Shown: piece by piece, positions 48,463-57,793 of the stretch
Layout: each line of letters begins with the position of its first letter
Numbering within the stretch: position 1 is the first letter of the stretch
NCBI GenBank assembly: GCA_965248255.1
Contig: CBDFIW010000004.1
Span: 806,001-870,000, forward strand
DNA from: JAKZVK01 sp965248255
GTDB taxonomy: Bacteria; Acidobacteriota; Terriglobia; Bryobacterales; UBA6623
DNA: 64,000 nucleotides
Reading direction: 5' to 3'
Position numbers and translations under genes: made by a program
The notes under the pieces: generated by a model
Seen by the model: the letters and a program-made list of their open reading frames with translations, nothing else
Told to the model about the DNA's origin: nothing
Databases searched by the model: none

Positions 48463-48723
48463 GGTGACTGTTGCCTTCCCAGGCTATCGGGTAACGGCCG
48501 ATGGAAGCGACGATCGCCTGGCTCGCTCTTACTGTAGATGGCCGTGCCGAGACTGGTCAACCGGTGACGCGTTCCAAGGCCTCAGGGTCATCGGTCTTCG
48601 TCTTGGCCCCTCCCTCGCGTTCGGGCCCGGTTGCCTGCGGGATACTCGGGCCACGGAACCTCGGAAGCAAAGGAGATCGGTTGAGACCAACTAGCCGTTG
48701 TGCAAGACTGAATTCAGATACCC

Positions 48724-48775
48724 ACCGGTAGCGTGCTACCGGCCCAAGGGCCGCCTCCGGGCGGCCTTTGCTTTG
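48724..48775 (+). terminator. Double-hairpin terminator without an upstream gene
   Basis: Two stems in a row: CCGGTAGC-GT-GCTACCGG and GGCCGCC-TCCG-GGCGGCC, the latter followed by TTTGCTTT on the plus strand. No plus-strand gene ends before it; the 260 nt upstream hold no good ORF. It may end a small RNA or be the remnant of a lost gene. Confidence 0.55.
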
Positions 48776-48894
48776 TGTTGCTGTCTTGAGACGACAGGCC
48801 CGCCCAGGGTCATCCCGCCCTTCACGAACGACTCTGACCTGACCAAAAGGACAGGCAGTACAATGGAACTGGAAAGCAGGTCAGGCGTGCGGCG

Positions 48895-49094
48895 ATGAAA
48901 GTGACGCTTAGCCCGAAAGCGCCGATGCCTTGGTGGCCCACGCCCTGGAGTCCCTGGTCGCACAGGAAGAAGAGGAGCAGCGCCACCGGCAAGCGATTCG
49001 GGAGAAGATCGATCGGGAGATCGAGCAGCTTGCCCGCGGAGAGAGTGTCGACGGGGAGCAGGTCTTTGCTGAGTTGGGAAGCCAAACTGGATGA
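48895..49094 (+). pseudogene. ParD-like antitoxin relic
   Basis: MKVTLSPKA at the start, then after a frame change ADALVAHALESLVAQEEEEQ and REKIDREIEQLARGESVDGE to FAELG and a TGA. This is the head and tail of a CC2985/ParD-type antitoxin whose middle (the GxYxSxSEVVREALR helix) is deleted and whose frame is shifted once. No ParE toxin is adjacent. Confidence 0.5.
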
Positions 49095-49158
49095 AAACCA
49101 ACCAGCTCGGCAGACCGGATGAGGCCGTCTTCTTACTGACCTGCTAAGTAATCAGTAA

Positions 49159-50083
49159 ATGATTGACTTCGAAGCAACCATCCGAAGATTGATCGACGAC
49201 GGAAACGAGTTCGACAAGGTCGATTTCAAGAGTACGTTTCCGCTTGAGGACCGAATAGGAAAGGCCAAGCTCGCAAAACTAGTGAGTGCGATCGCGAACA
49301 CTGATGGAGAACAGCTTGACAACTACGGCTACGTGATACTCGGGGCAGAGAGACGGCGAATCTGTGGCGGGATGGACCGCCTGAACGATGACAACTTTTG
49401 TGCCGAACTCGCCCGAGGAATCAACGCTTACCTTGATCCGCCCGTGCCACTTCAAATCAAGGGGTATAAGGACAGGTCGGCTGGCTGGTTTGGAGCGATT
49501 GTTATTCCGCCAAGGTTTGGTGTGACGGGGCCTCACTTCATGAAGAAGCAGTTTAATCAGGGCGACTTTGCAATTCGCCCGGTGAGTGTTTTGTCAGGGT
49601 AGGTGAGGAGACTTTACTCGCTCAGAAGGGGGATCACGAGCGGATCAATCAGAATGAACCTCGTCCTGAGTTGCACGTGGCGTTCCTAGAGTCGAACGAG
49701 CCCCAGGATACGTTGACTCTCAAGCCGGTGCGTCCGTTGACACGGAGTTCTCTACAGGAAGAACTCTCTTCAGCCGAGCAACTTCGCGTCGGCCAACTAC
49801 CGTCAGTCTTCGCGGGTGCAGTTTCGGCTGAACAAATGCTCCTGCCACCACAAAAGATTGCCGAATACAACAAGAGAGTGGACCAGCACAAGGAGCGTAT
49901 TCAGACCTATTGGGAGGAGCGTGAAAGTTTCCAAGACAACGTCTCGCGATGCTTCAAGGTGTTCTTGGCGTTGAGCAACACGGGGACGGCCCCGGCCGAC
50001 GAGATAGAGGTTGACGTCGAGCTGCCCGAGGGGGTGGTGGCAATGAACCAGGATTACCGTTTTGGCCATCCCGGTACTGACAG
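49159..50083 (+). pseudogene. AlbA_2/Schlafen-type protein, N-terminal part, frameshifted
   Basis: Begins MIDFEATIRRLIDDGNEFDKVDFK with the AlbA_2 (Schlafen-like, PF04326) core: ISR-like ETxxxEFK replaced by EFDKVDFKSTF, then IANTDGEQLDNYGYVILG. After GDFAIRPVSVL the frame stops at 49602; one base off, it continues VRVGEETLLAQKGDHERI through a coiled region to GHPGTDS. The shift is in a TTTT run near 49595. The sequence is then cut by IS1380. Function unknown; such proteins are common in mobile DNA and some act as RNases or regulators. Confidence 0.6.
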
Positions 50084-51650
50084 CATAGGCGAGCCACGGC
50101 TGCGGTGCAACGTTTTCGCACTGCTTTCACGTTCGATCCTGCTTTCTTCGCCGGTCCGCCTTCAGATCGGGTCCGGTCAAGGCGTTCCGGCAACGCCAGC
50201 GGCCACTCTGCCGACACCGCTCCGACCTTGCCTCTCGGCAACTCCCCGCTCCGGCTGCCCCGCGCTCGCCGCGTTACCCTCCGGGCACAGGCAGCGCCCA
50301 GATCCTGCTCAGCATGTCACCGAACAGCCGCCGGTTCAGATGTCCCTGGGCCAACAGCAACCAGTAGTAGCGGGCATGTTTGACCAGACGGCCGCCGGTC
50401 TTCATTAGCCGCTGCTGCAAGCTCGTCAGCGACCAGCTCTTGATCCTGTGCGGCAGCCCCAGCCGCCGCCACAAGTTGCCCAGGTTATAGGCCAGCACGC
50501 TGAGTTGCAGTCGCACTTCGTTGGCCCGGAAGCGATGGCACGACAGCCGCGTCCAGTGCGTGGCCTGTTTGCCTTCCTTGATCCACTGCTCGGCCGTGCC
50601 GCGCTTGTTGTAGAAGCGCACCACCGAGCGGCTTGGCAAGCGCAGGCTCGTCACGATGAATCCGACCCGCGGGAACAGCTCGCCCTGGTGATGTTCGACC
50701 TGGGCGACGATCCGCCTCGCCTGCGACCAACTCTCCGCCTGATAGCGAAAACTCTTGTAGCGCACCAAGGGCTTCCGGGAGGGCCTTCCCGGCGGGCGAA
50801 ACAAGATGTCTTCGATCTCCAATTCCAGGCTCTTGTTGGCCGGAATGCGAATGGCGTACTGCACTCCGCGTTTCTCCGAAGACTCATAAATCTCCGGCTT
50901 AGCAAAGGCCGCATCGCCGCGGAAGGTGACCTGTTTGCCCGCAGCCTGTTGGCGCTCGATCTCCGGCAGCAGCAACTCGTCCCAGTCGTCAGCGCTGTGC
51001 ACATTGCCGGGACGCAGCTTGGCGGCCAGACAATCGCCGTGCTGGTTGAACAGCAACAGTGGGTGGTAGCAGATGGACTCGAAATGGCCGTTATAGGCGC
51101 TGCCTTCTTGTTGGCCATGGACGGGGCTCTCGGTGGAGTCCATGTCGAGAACGACGCGCTCGCAGTCGTCCGTCGTCTCGGCTTGCGCGACCAACTCGCG
51201 GTTCACCGCCATCAATCCCAGCAGATTCTCCTCACTCGCGAGCAGCCCTGTCTCGAAGCTCTGTAGCCGCGAGGTGAGCGCCCCGCCGCGATCCCAGTTC
51301 TTCTGCGAGCCGATCAAGCGAAAGGTCGGATCGGCGGATACTCGAACGGCGTCATTGAGGTCCTCGTAGCCGGCGAGTCGGCTGTAAACCGACTGCCGCA
51401 GCAGATCGGCCAGCGGGAACTTCTTGTTCAAGCCTTGTCGCGAGTCGCTGAGATGCTCCTCGATCAGCTTCCCGAGCCCGAGCCGTTCGTCCAACTCCCG
51501 AACCAGGATCAGCCCGCCGTCGGAAGTGACACGCGATCCTTGGAAATCGACTTTCAACAAACCGTTGAAGCTTAGCTGGAACGGCTTGTTTTGTTTTTCA
51601 CCCATTGGGTGTTGGCCTCCATGGCGTCCTCATCGGGCTCTAGCCCCTAT
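50084..51650 (-). mobile_element. IS1380-family element
   Basis: Approximate bounds from short inverted ends: CATAGGCGAGCC at the left and, reversed, CATAGGGGCTAGAGCC at the right. No clear target duplication is seen. It separates the two halves of the AlbA_2-type gene. About 190 nt at the left and 45 nt at the right are noncoding. Confidence 0.65.
50274..51605 (-). CDS. IS1380-family transposase
   Basis: 443 aa. N-terminal VTSDGGLILVRELDERLGL and the LADLLRQSVYSRLAGYEDLND segment, then VLDMDSTESPVHGQQEGS and FRGDAAFAKPEIYE, and the C-terminal YNKRGTAEQWIKEGKQATHW block with the catalytic Glu, all hallmarks of DDE_Tnp_1 IS1380 proteins. Full length and uninterrupted. Confidence 0.93.
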   Translation of the reverse strand: MGEKQNKPFQLSFNGLLKVDFQGSRVTSDGGLILVRELDERLGLGKLIEEHLSDSRQGLNKKFPLADLLRQSVYSRLAGYEDLNDAVRVSADPTFRLIGSQKNWDRGGALTSRLQSFETGLLASEENLLGLMAVNRELVAQAETTDDCERVVLDMDSTESPVHGQQEGSAYNGHFESICYHPLLLFNQHGDCLAAKLRPGNVHSADDWDELLLPEIERQQAAGKQVTFRGDAAFAKPEIYESSEKRGVQYAIRIPANKSLELEIEDILFRPPGRPSRKPLVRYKSFRYQAESWSQARRIVAQVEHHQGELFPRVGFIVTSLRLPSRSVVRFYNKRGTAEQWIKEGKQATHWTRLSCHRFRANEVRLQLSVLAYNLGNLWRRLGLPHRIKSWSLTSLQQRLMKTGGRLVKHARYYWLLLAQGHLNRRLFGDMLSRIWALPVPGG

Positions 51651-52143
51651 GAATAAAGACGCTCAAGGCCGCCGGAAGGTCGAGAGGTTTGAATCAAATT
51701 GGAAATGCGGGATGAAAACTCCACCCCGCCCACCAGTGAGACCAGAAAAACCTGAGAAACCCCAAATACTTGGTTTTGAGGGAATGATGGGATCTCTTGG
51801 CTCAGTCGAACACTGGATTGGTAACGCCGCTGACATGAGCTTCCTCGCTGAAATGCTTCCTCACGGCACGGATGTATGGGGTCCGGAAGTGTACGGGCAA
51901 ACTGTGCGATATGGGCTTACCCGGCTTAAGCACCACCGGGGTTACGTCGGCTGGGATCCACTTGTTCTTCAGGTGGCCCGCTGCGGTTGCGATTACTCAC
52001 TCAAAATTGTTGTTCTAGCCAACAATGTGCCTGAACCGTTCGAGACCGTTCTGAAGCTGGCTGTAGAAGAAACAGTTAAGCATGACCAAGCTTTCTCGGC
52101 ACACTTCGACTCCTTGATTGGGTCAGAAGACGAGAAGGATTAA
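51651..52143 (+). pseudogene. AlbA_2-type protein, C-terminal part
   Basis: The frame beyond the IS reads a proline-rich linker (PPRPPVRPEKPEKP) and then GMMGSLGSVEHWIGNAADMS to SLIGSEDEKD and stop. A proline-rich region follows the AlbA_2 domain in related proteins, so this is taken as the other half of the gene at 49159. A start inside (ATG near 51711) could still make a free 140-aa product. Confidence 0.5.
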
Positions 52144-52154
52144 CGAGGGGTTAC

Positions 52155-53615
52155 CTACCCCAGAATCCCGCTGATCACCTCGCCGTGGACGTCGGTTAGC
52201 CGGAAGTCGCGGCCGCCGAAGTGGTAGGTGAGGTTCTCATGGTCGAGGCCCAGCAGGTGCAAGACGGTGGCGTGGAGGTCGTGGATGGTTTGGATGTTCT
52301 TGATGGCGCGGTAGCCGTATTCGTCGGTGGCGCCGTAGATCGTGCCGCCTTTGACGCCGCCTCCGGCCAGCCAGAGGCTGAAGCCGTAAGGGTTGTGGTC
52401 GCGTCCGTCGGCGGCTTGCATGAAGGGCGTGCGGCCGAATTCGCCCGACCAGATGACGAGGGTCTCGTCGAGCAGGCCGCGTCCCTCGAGGTCTTGGATG
52501 AGGCCGGCGATGGGCTGGTCGACCTGGAAGGCGTTGATGGCGTGATCTTTCTCCAGCGCGGTGTGCTGGTCCCACGGGTTCACGCCGGCTTTGCCCCCCA
52601 GCGTGGGCATGCTCGTTAGCTCGACGAACCGCACGCCCCTTTCGACGAGCCGCCGCGCCAGGAGGCACTGCTTGGCATAGCCGACCTTGTTCTCGTTGTC
52701 GGAATCGAAGCCGTAGAGTTTCTTCGTCGCCTCGCTCTCGCCGCTCAGATCGACCAGTTCCGGCACCGCGGCCTGCATGCGGTACGCGGTCTCGTAGTTC
52801 CGAATCGCCGCCTCGACCTGCGGGTGGTGGTCGACTTTGCCGAGAAACCTCTGATCGACGTCGTCGATGAACGCGAGGCGTTTGCGCTGCAAGGCGTCCG
52901 ACTCTTTGGGCCGAACGTTTGCCAGCGGTTCGTCGCGATCGGGGTAGAGGAACGACCCCTGATGGACGGCCGGCAGGAAGCCGTTGCCGAAGATGTTGAC
53001 GCCGCCGAGCGGAATGCCGCCGCTCCCCAAGACTACGAAGCCCGGGAGGTTGCGGTTCTCGGTCCCGAGCCCGTACGACACCCAGGCGCCCATGCCCGGA
53101 TAGCCCGTAAACGGCTGTCCGCAGTGGAAGTAGAAGTTGGCCTGGGCGTGCTCCATGAACTTGGCGGTCATCGAGCGGACGACGGCCAAGTTGTCGGCCT
53201 GTGCCCCGACGTGCGGGAACAGGTCGCTCACCGGGATGCCGCTTTCGCCGTAACGATGGAACTCCCACGGAGTCGGAAAGATGTTGCCGTCCTGGTCGAA
53301 CATCGTCCGCTCGGTGGGGAACGGCATCGGTTGGCCCGCTTCTTTGGCCAGGCGAGGCTTGGGGTCGAAAGAGTCGACCTGCGACACGCCGCCGGACATA
53401 TAGCAGAAGATGACGTTCTTGACCTTGGGCGCGTGGTGGGGCGTTTTAGGGGCGAAGGGACTTGCGTTCTTCGGTTTCGCCAAGCCCGCGTAGGCGTCGT
53501 CGGCCATCAGAGCCGTCAGGGCGAGCATGCCGAAACCGGTGGCGGTTCGGCGCAGCATTTCTCGGCGGGTGAAGTGGGGGCGCGGGGCGGGGTGGAGGCG
53601 GGGATCGGTGGGCAT
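52155..53615 (-). CDS. Tat-exported DUF1501 protein
   Basis: 486 aa. RREMLRRTATGFGMLALTALMA is a twin-arginine-type signal after a short N-terminal extension. The mature part is DUF1501 (PF07394), an alkaline-phosphatase/sulfatase-like fold: FCYMSGGVSQVDSFDPKP near 70-87, WDQHTALEKDH, SGEFGRTPFMQ and GRDHNPYGFSLWLAGGGVKGG. Such proteins are almost always paired with a PSD1/DUF1553 protein, as here (next gene upstream). Substrate unknown, outside the cytoplasm. Confidence 0.9.
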   Translation of the reverse strand: MPTDPRLHPAPRPHFTRREMLRRTATGFGMLALTALMADDAYAGLAKPKNASPFAPKTPHHAPKVKNVIFCYMSGGVSQVDSFDPKPRLAKEAGQPMPFPTERTMFDQDGNIFPTPWEFHRYGESGIPVSDLFPHVGAQADNLAVVRSMTAKFMEHAQANFYFHCGQPFTGYPGMGAWVSYGLGTENRNLPGFVVLGSGGIPLGGVNIFGNGFLPAVHQGSFLYPDRDEPLANVRPKESDALQRKRLAFIDDVDQRFLGKVDHHPQVEAAIRNYETAYRMQAAVPELVDLSGESEATKKLYGFDSDNENKVGYAKQCLLARRLVERGVRFVELTSMPTLGGKAGVNPWDQHTALEKDHAINAFQVDQPIAGLIQDLEGRGLLDETLVIWSGEFGRTPFMQAADGRDHNPYGFSLWLAGGGVKGGTIYGATDEYGYRAIKNIQTIHDLHATVLHLLGLDHENLTYHFGGRDFRLTDVHGEVISGILG

Positions 53616-53652
53616 GGCCGGTTTGTCAGTTGGATGGATGAATCGTGCGTGT

Positions 53653-53787
53653 TGTGGTGTAAGCCTCTAGGCTTGCCGAGAACCGATTCGTCGGTTCTCA
53701 GGACATCTCATCCCGAACAGATCCAACAATTCGTGGACCTACCTCACCAAGAATGGCGAGCCGGCAAGGCTGGAGCCTTACGCCACA
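53653..53787. repeat. Palindromic intergenic repeat R1, copy 2
   Basis: Ends GTGGTGTAAGCCTCTAG and AGGCTGGAGCCTTACGCCAC are inverted and match copy 1 (20264-20399). Inside, GAGAACCGA-TTCG-TCGGTTCTC is a perfect 9-bp stem with a UUCG-type loop. It lies between the PSD1 and DUF1501 genes and would be transcribed with them. Confidence 0.75.
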
Positions 53788-56700
53788 TTACTGAATATAG
53801 ATGAACTCCTTGAAGTTGAAAACTGCCTGTGCGAAGTCTTGCCACAGCCGAGCGCTGGTTCGGATGTCCCGGTGGGCCACTTTTTGCTCGTCGGCGAGCG
53901 CTGCTAGGAAGCTGTCTGCCTTATCGAGGTCCTCTGTCGTCGGTGGACGGCCCAATGCCCGCAAGAAAACCTGTTCGATCTTCTCGTGCCCGGCGGACGG
54001 TCCCTCCGCCACCAGCCGCTGCGACCACTTCTCCGCCTGCTCGATCACGAACGGGCTGTTCATCATCGTGAGCGACTGTGCGGGGACATTCGTCACATCG
54101 CGCTGCCCGCGCGTTGTGGAGGGCTTCGGCACGTCGAACACGTCGAGAAACGGGTTCGTCACGTTGCGGCGGACCTCGAGGTAGACGCTGCGGCGGCCAT
54201 CACCGTCGAGCGGACCCTTCTGCTTGTCGCCCTTGGCTTTCCCGGAGTCGTGAGCGTAATAGGTCCTGACGGATGGCCCGTACATGTCCTGATTTAGCTC
54301 CCCGCTCGCGGCGAGGATCGCGTCTCGAATCGCTTCTGCTTCGAGCCGACGAACGTTTGCGTGTTGCAGCAACTTGTTCCCCGGGTCCGTCTGCCTCGAC
54401 TTCTCCGACGCGGCGCTGCTCATTTGATAGGCCTGGGACGTCGCCAGAAGCCTCACCATCTTCTTGATCGACCAGCCGTCTTGAATGAAGCGGTCGGCGA
54501 GGTAGTCCAGTAGCTCAGGGTGGCTGGGCGGCTCGCCCAGCTTGCCGAAGTTGTCCACCGTGCGTACGATACCCTGCCCGAAAAGGTGCTGCCAGATACG
54601 ATTGACGATCACGCGCCCGGTCAAGGGGTTGTCGGGACTCGTCACCGCCTCCGCCAAATGAACGCGGACCATTCGCGCGTCATCGCCGAAGGACGCACCA
54701 CCGGCCGCCGTGAGGAACTTCCGCGGCACCGGGTCGCCGGGGCTGTTGTGATTCCCGCGGATCAGCAGCGCTTGCTCTGGAGCCGATTCGTCCAACAAAC
54801 CGGGAGCGCGGCGCGCAACGGGCACCTGTTCCTCGATCCTTCTGAACTCCGCCACGAGGGGTTGCAGCTCGATCAGTTGGCCCAGCGAGGTTGGCAGCAG
54901 GTTGTGGCGGACAAAGTAATCAAGAAACGCTGCCTGTTCATCGGTGAGCTTGCTAGCACGCCATGCCTCCACGGCCTCCGCGAGCCGTTCGCCGAAGCGG
55001 CGCGCGAGATCGTCACGAGAGACCGGTGCCTCCCCCTCGAACAGGTAGAGAACCGGGTCGACGAGGTCCAGCGGCGTGTGGTTGCTGTTGTGGAAAACGA
55101 TGCGGTCGACGCCGAAATAGGAGCGTCCGTCGTCCTTGGCGCTGGGCCGCGGGCTTTGTCTTCGATCGAGACGTTTTTTCGTGAGATCGTCTCGGGTTGC
55201 GAACTCGAGATAGCCCGTGAAGCCCTTCCAGTAAGTGAGGTCCCAGGTGAACCACTCTCTGGCATCCGAGTGGGGTGTGACGAACTGGTTGTAGATCCCA
55301 CCGGCAGGGACGACGTAATTCTCAACGACCAACCGCGCCATTGGGAAATTGCCGCCGAGCGTGCGCAGGCTCATGTAGTCGTGCTCGATTCGGAAGCGGG
55401 GCGATTGCAGGACGCCGTTGTGCTTGGGCGTCAGCAGGTGGGTATAGACGCCGCGCGGGTAGATGCCACTGATGATGCGGTCGCCATCGGGCTGGACGAA
55501 GAACTCACCGGGCTTTGACGGCTTCTTGGGCAAACCCACGCCATGCTTGAGCCACTTCCCGTAGTCACCCTGAGTGAGATTCCATCCCGGCTCGAAGTGC
55601 TCTCGATTGAACTGTCGACGGGCCTCGAGTCCGCGCCGGCGATGATCGGCTAACTCGCTCCATCGAGCCTGGAAAGCGCCGCCCTTTTTCTCCCGCAGCG
55701 CCTCCCAAACGTAGAGCGGGCTGTCCTCGTCACAGTAGGCCTCCTCGAGCACTTTCTTGATTGCCGCATCTTGTTCATGGATCAGACGCAGGCCGATCTT
55801 GCCGGCGGCATCGAGCCACAAGTCGGCCAGATGGTTACGGATCCGGCCTTTGAGAGTGGCCAACTCATCGCTGTGTTGGCGAAGGTAGGCGGGGTCGTCG
55901 ATGCTGGTCTGAATCGGGCGCGCACCGACGAACGTGCCGAAGAGCGCGTAAAAATCCTTCTGGCTGATCGCGTCGAACTTGTGATCGTGGCAGCGTGCGC
56001 AGGAAACGGTGAGTCCTTGGAACGCTTTCGAGAAGACATCGACCTGGTTGTCGACCCACTTGACGCGGTCTTCCCAGGGCTCGACCGGGTCGTAGGCATG
56101 CTCGATCATGCGGAAGTGCGCGGGGCCGAGCATCGATTCGTTGGTCTTGCGGTCGGCGCTCCATCGCGGGTTCGGGAGCAGGTCACCGGCCAGGTGCTCG
56201 CGCAGCAACTGATCGTAGGGGACGTCCTGGTTGAGAGAGCGGATCAGGTAGTCGCGGTAACGCCAGGCCTGGGGGACGTCGGGGTCGCCTTCGCTGCCGT
56301 GCGATTCGCTGTAGCGCACCAGGTCCATCCAGTGCCGCGCCCAGCGCTCGCCGAACCGGGGCGATTCGAGCAAGCGATCGATTAAACGCTGGTAGGCATC
56401 GGGCGAGTCGTCATTGACGAAGGCCTGGATCTCTTCGGGCGTGGGTGGCAGGCCCGTGAGACCGAAAGACAGTCTCCTGAGCAGCGTATAGCGATCGGCG
56501 GGAGGAGCCGGGATGAGCCCTTGCCGTTCAAGCTGCCGAAGAACGAAACGGTCGACGGTGCCGAGCGGCCAGTCGTGATTCTTCACTTTTGGCGGCGAGA
56601 CCGCCCGGACCGGCTGCCATGCCCAGTGCTCGCGCTTGCGGGCCTCGAGATCGAAGCCGGAGGCCACCACCACCTGAGTCGGTGCTTTGTCTTCAGGCCA

Positions 56701-57099
56701 AGGTGCGCCCATTTTGACCCACTTGACGAGCACAGCGATCTCGTCGTGTTTGAGCTTGCCGGTCGGGGGCATCTGCAGGGTCTCGCCCTGGACGGCTTGG
56801 ATGAGCTTACTTTGGCCCGGCTCCCCGGGAACGATCACGGGCCCCGTTTCGCTGCCTTCGAGGACCCCGGCGCGGCTGTCGAGATGAAGCCCGGCAAACA
56901 GCGGTTTCGCCTGAGCGCTATGGCATTGGTAACAGTTCGCCGCCAGCAGCGGCCGTACTCGAGCCTCGAAGAACTCGACCTGTTGCGGTGAAAGGGGTCC
57001 ACCCCACAGTGGGATGAGTGAAGCGAAAACAGCAACTGACACTACTGCGCCCCGCGCTCCGAAAAGCGCTCGGCGATGATGAGCGGCGGTGTGGACCAT
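53788..57099 (-). CDS. PSD1/DUF1549-DUF1553 protein with planctomycete cytochrome c domain
   Basis: 1103 aa, exported. A hydrophobic start (residues 16-34) is followed by a PSCyt1 cytochrome domain with CYQCH (56-60), then DUF1549 (PSCyt2) with a second SCARCHDHKFDAI haem-like motif near 366-377, and the C-terminal DUF1553 (PSD1) with VNRIWQHLFGQGIVRTVDNFG and PFLDVFDVPKPSTTRGQRD. It is found beside DUF1501 genes in Planctomycetes and Acidobacteria and is thought to act on polysaccharides. ATG 57099 is preferred over TTG 57108 because GAGG stands directly upstream. Confidence 0.92.
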   Translation of the reverse strand: MVHTAAHHRRALFGARGAVVSVAVFASLIPLWGGPLSPQQVEFFEARVRPLLAANCYQCHSAQAKPLFAGLHLDSRAGVLEGSETGPVIVPGEPGQSKLIQAVQGETLQMPPTGKLKHDEIAVLVKWVKMGAPWPEDKAPTQVVVASGFDLEARKREHWAWQPVRAVSPPKVKNHDWPLGTVDRFVLRQLERQGLIPAPPADRYTLLRRLSFGLTGLPPTPEEIQAFVNDDSPDAYQRLIDRLLESPRFGERWARHWMDLVRYSESHGSEGDPDVPQAWRYRDYLIRSLNQDVPYDQLLREHLAGDLLPNPRWSADRKTNESMLGPAHFRMIEHAYDPVEPWEDRVKWVDNQVDVFSKAFQGLTVSCARCHDHKFDAISQKDFYALFGTFVGARPIQTSIDDPAYLRQHSDELATLKGRIRNHLADLWLDAAGKIGLRLIHEQDAAIKKVLEEAYCDEDSPLYVWEALREKKGGAFQARWSELADHRRRGLEARRQFNREHFEPGWNLTQGDYGKWLKHGVGLPKKPSKPGEFFVQPDGDRIISGIYPRGVYTHLLTPKHNGVLQSPRFRIEHDYMSLRTLGGNFPMARLVVENYVVPAGGIYNQFVTPHSDAREWFTWDLTYWKGFTGYLEFATRDDLTKKRLDRRQSPRPSAKDDGRSYFGVDRIVFHNSNHTPLDLVDPVLYLFEGEAPVSRDDLARRFGERLAEAVEAWRASKLTDEQAAFLDYFVRHNLLPTSLGQLIELQPLVAEFRRIEEQVPVARRAPGLLDESAPEQALLIRGNHNSPGDPVPRKFLTAAGGASFGDDARMVRVHLAEAVTSPDNPLTGRVIVNRIWQHLFGQGIVRTVDNFGKLGEPPSHPELLDYLADRFIQDGWSIKKMVRLLATSQAYQMSSAASEKSRQTDPGNKLLQHANVRRLEAEAIRDAILAASGELNQDMYGPSVRTYYAHDSGKAKGDKQKGPLDGDGRRSVYLEVRRNVTNPFLDVFDVPKPSTTRGQRDVTNVPAQSLTMMNSPFVIEQAEKWSQRLVAEGPSAGHEKIEQVFLRALGRPPTTEDLDKADSFLAALADEQKVAHRDIRTSARLWQDFAQAVFNFKEFIYIQ

Positions 57100-57232
57100 A
57101 GCCCTCAATCACTCTGTTCGGCGACGTTGGCGGAGGCTGCCAGCCGCGACGCTTTCATAGGCACTCCCATTGTAGACCTCGTAGATTCTCTTTCGTGCTG
57201 CCGGGCCTCGGCCCGCGGAGGGAAGAAAACGG

Positions 57233-57793
57233 TTATGCGCCGGGCGAGTGATCCTTGCCGATGCTGTGGACCTCAAAGCCCAAAGAAGCCAGGAGGCGGG
57301 CATCGAGAAGGTTGCGCCCGTCGAAGAGGAACGCCGGCTTGTGCATCGATTTGTAGATCGCCTCGTAGTCGAGGGTCCGAAACTCATCCCACTCCGTCAG
57401 CACCGCGATTGCGTGGGCGTTCTCCGCCGCTTCGGCGGGGGAGTCACAGATCTCGACACCGTCGCGGATCGCACTGCGTTCGCGCTCGGCGAGGTCACCG
57501 CTTCGATCGTGGAAGGTGCTTTCGATGTCAGAGAGGATCTGCTCAGCACTTACCTGGGGATCGTAGATCGCCAAGTGAGCCTGTTCGTCCAGCAAGTCGT
57601 GCGCGATGTGGATCGCCGCCGACTCCCGGGTGTCGTTCGTGTCCTTCTTAAACGCAAAACCCCACAGGGCGATTCTCTTTCCCGATATGGTGTTGAACAT
57701 GCTGCTGACGAGGTTTTGTGCGAAGCGGGACTTCTGGTAGTCGTTGATGGCGAGGACGTGCTCCCAATAGGCCGCCACTTCGGGCAGGTCGAA
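57233..57793 (-). pseudogene. UDP-glucose 6-dehydrogenase, C-terminal part
   Basis: Continues exactly in frame from the other half: FDLPEVAAYWEHVLAINDYQ, then KRIALWGFAFKKDTNDTRES, the C-terminal UDP-binding domain of eukaryote-type UGDs, to the stop at 57233. It has no start of its own. Joined at the 16-bp duplication (57778-57793 = 59383-59398) the intact gene would be 468 codons. Confidence 0.9.

Noticed and set aside
52237..53268. 343-aa minus-strand ORF inside the DUF1501 gene
   Set aside because: Out-of-frame, arginine-rich shadow of the DUF1501 coding sequence.
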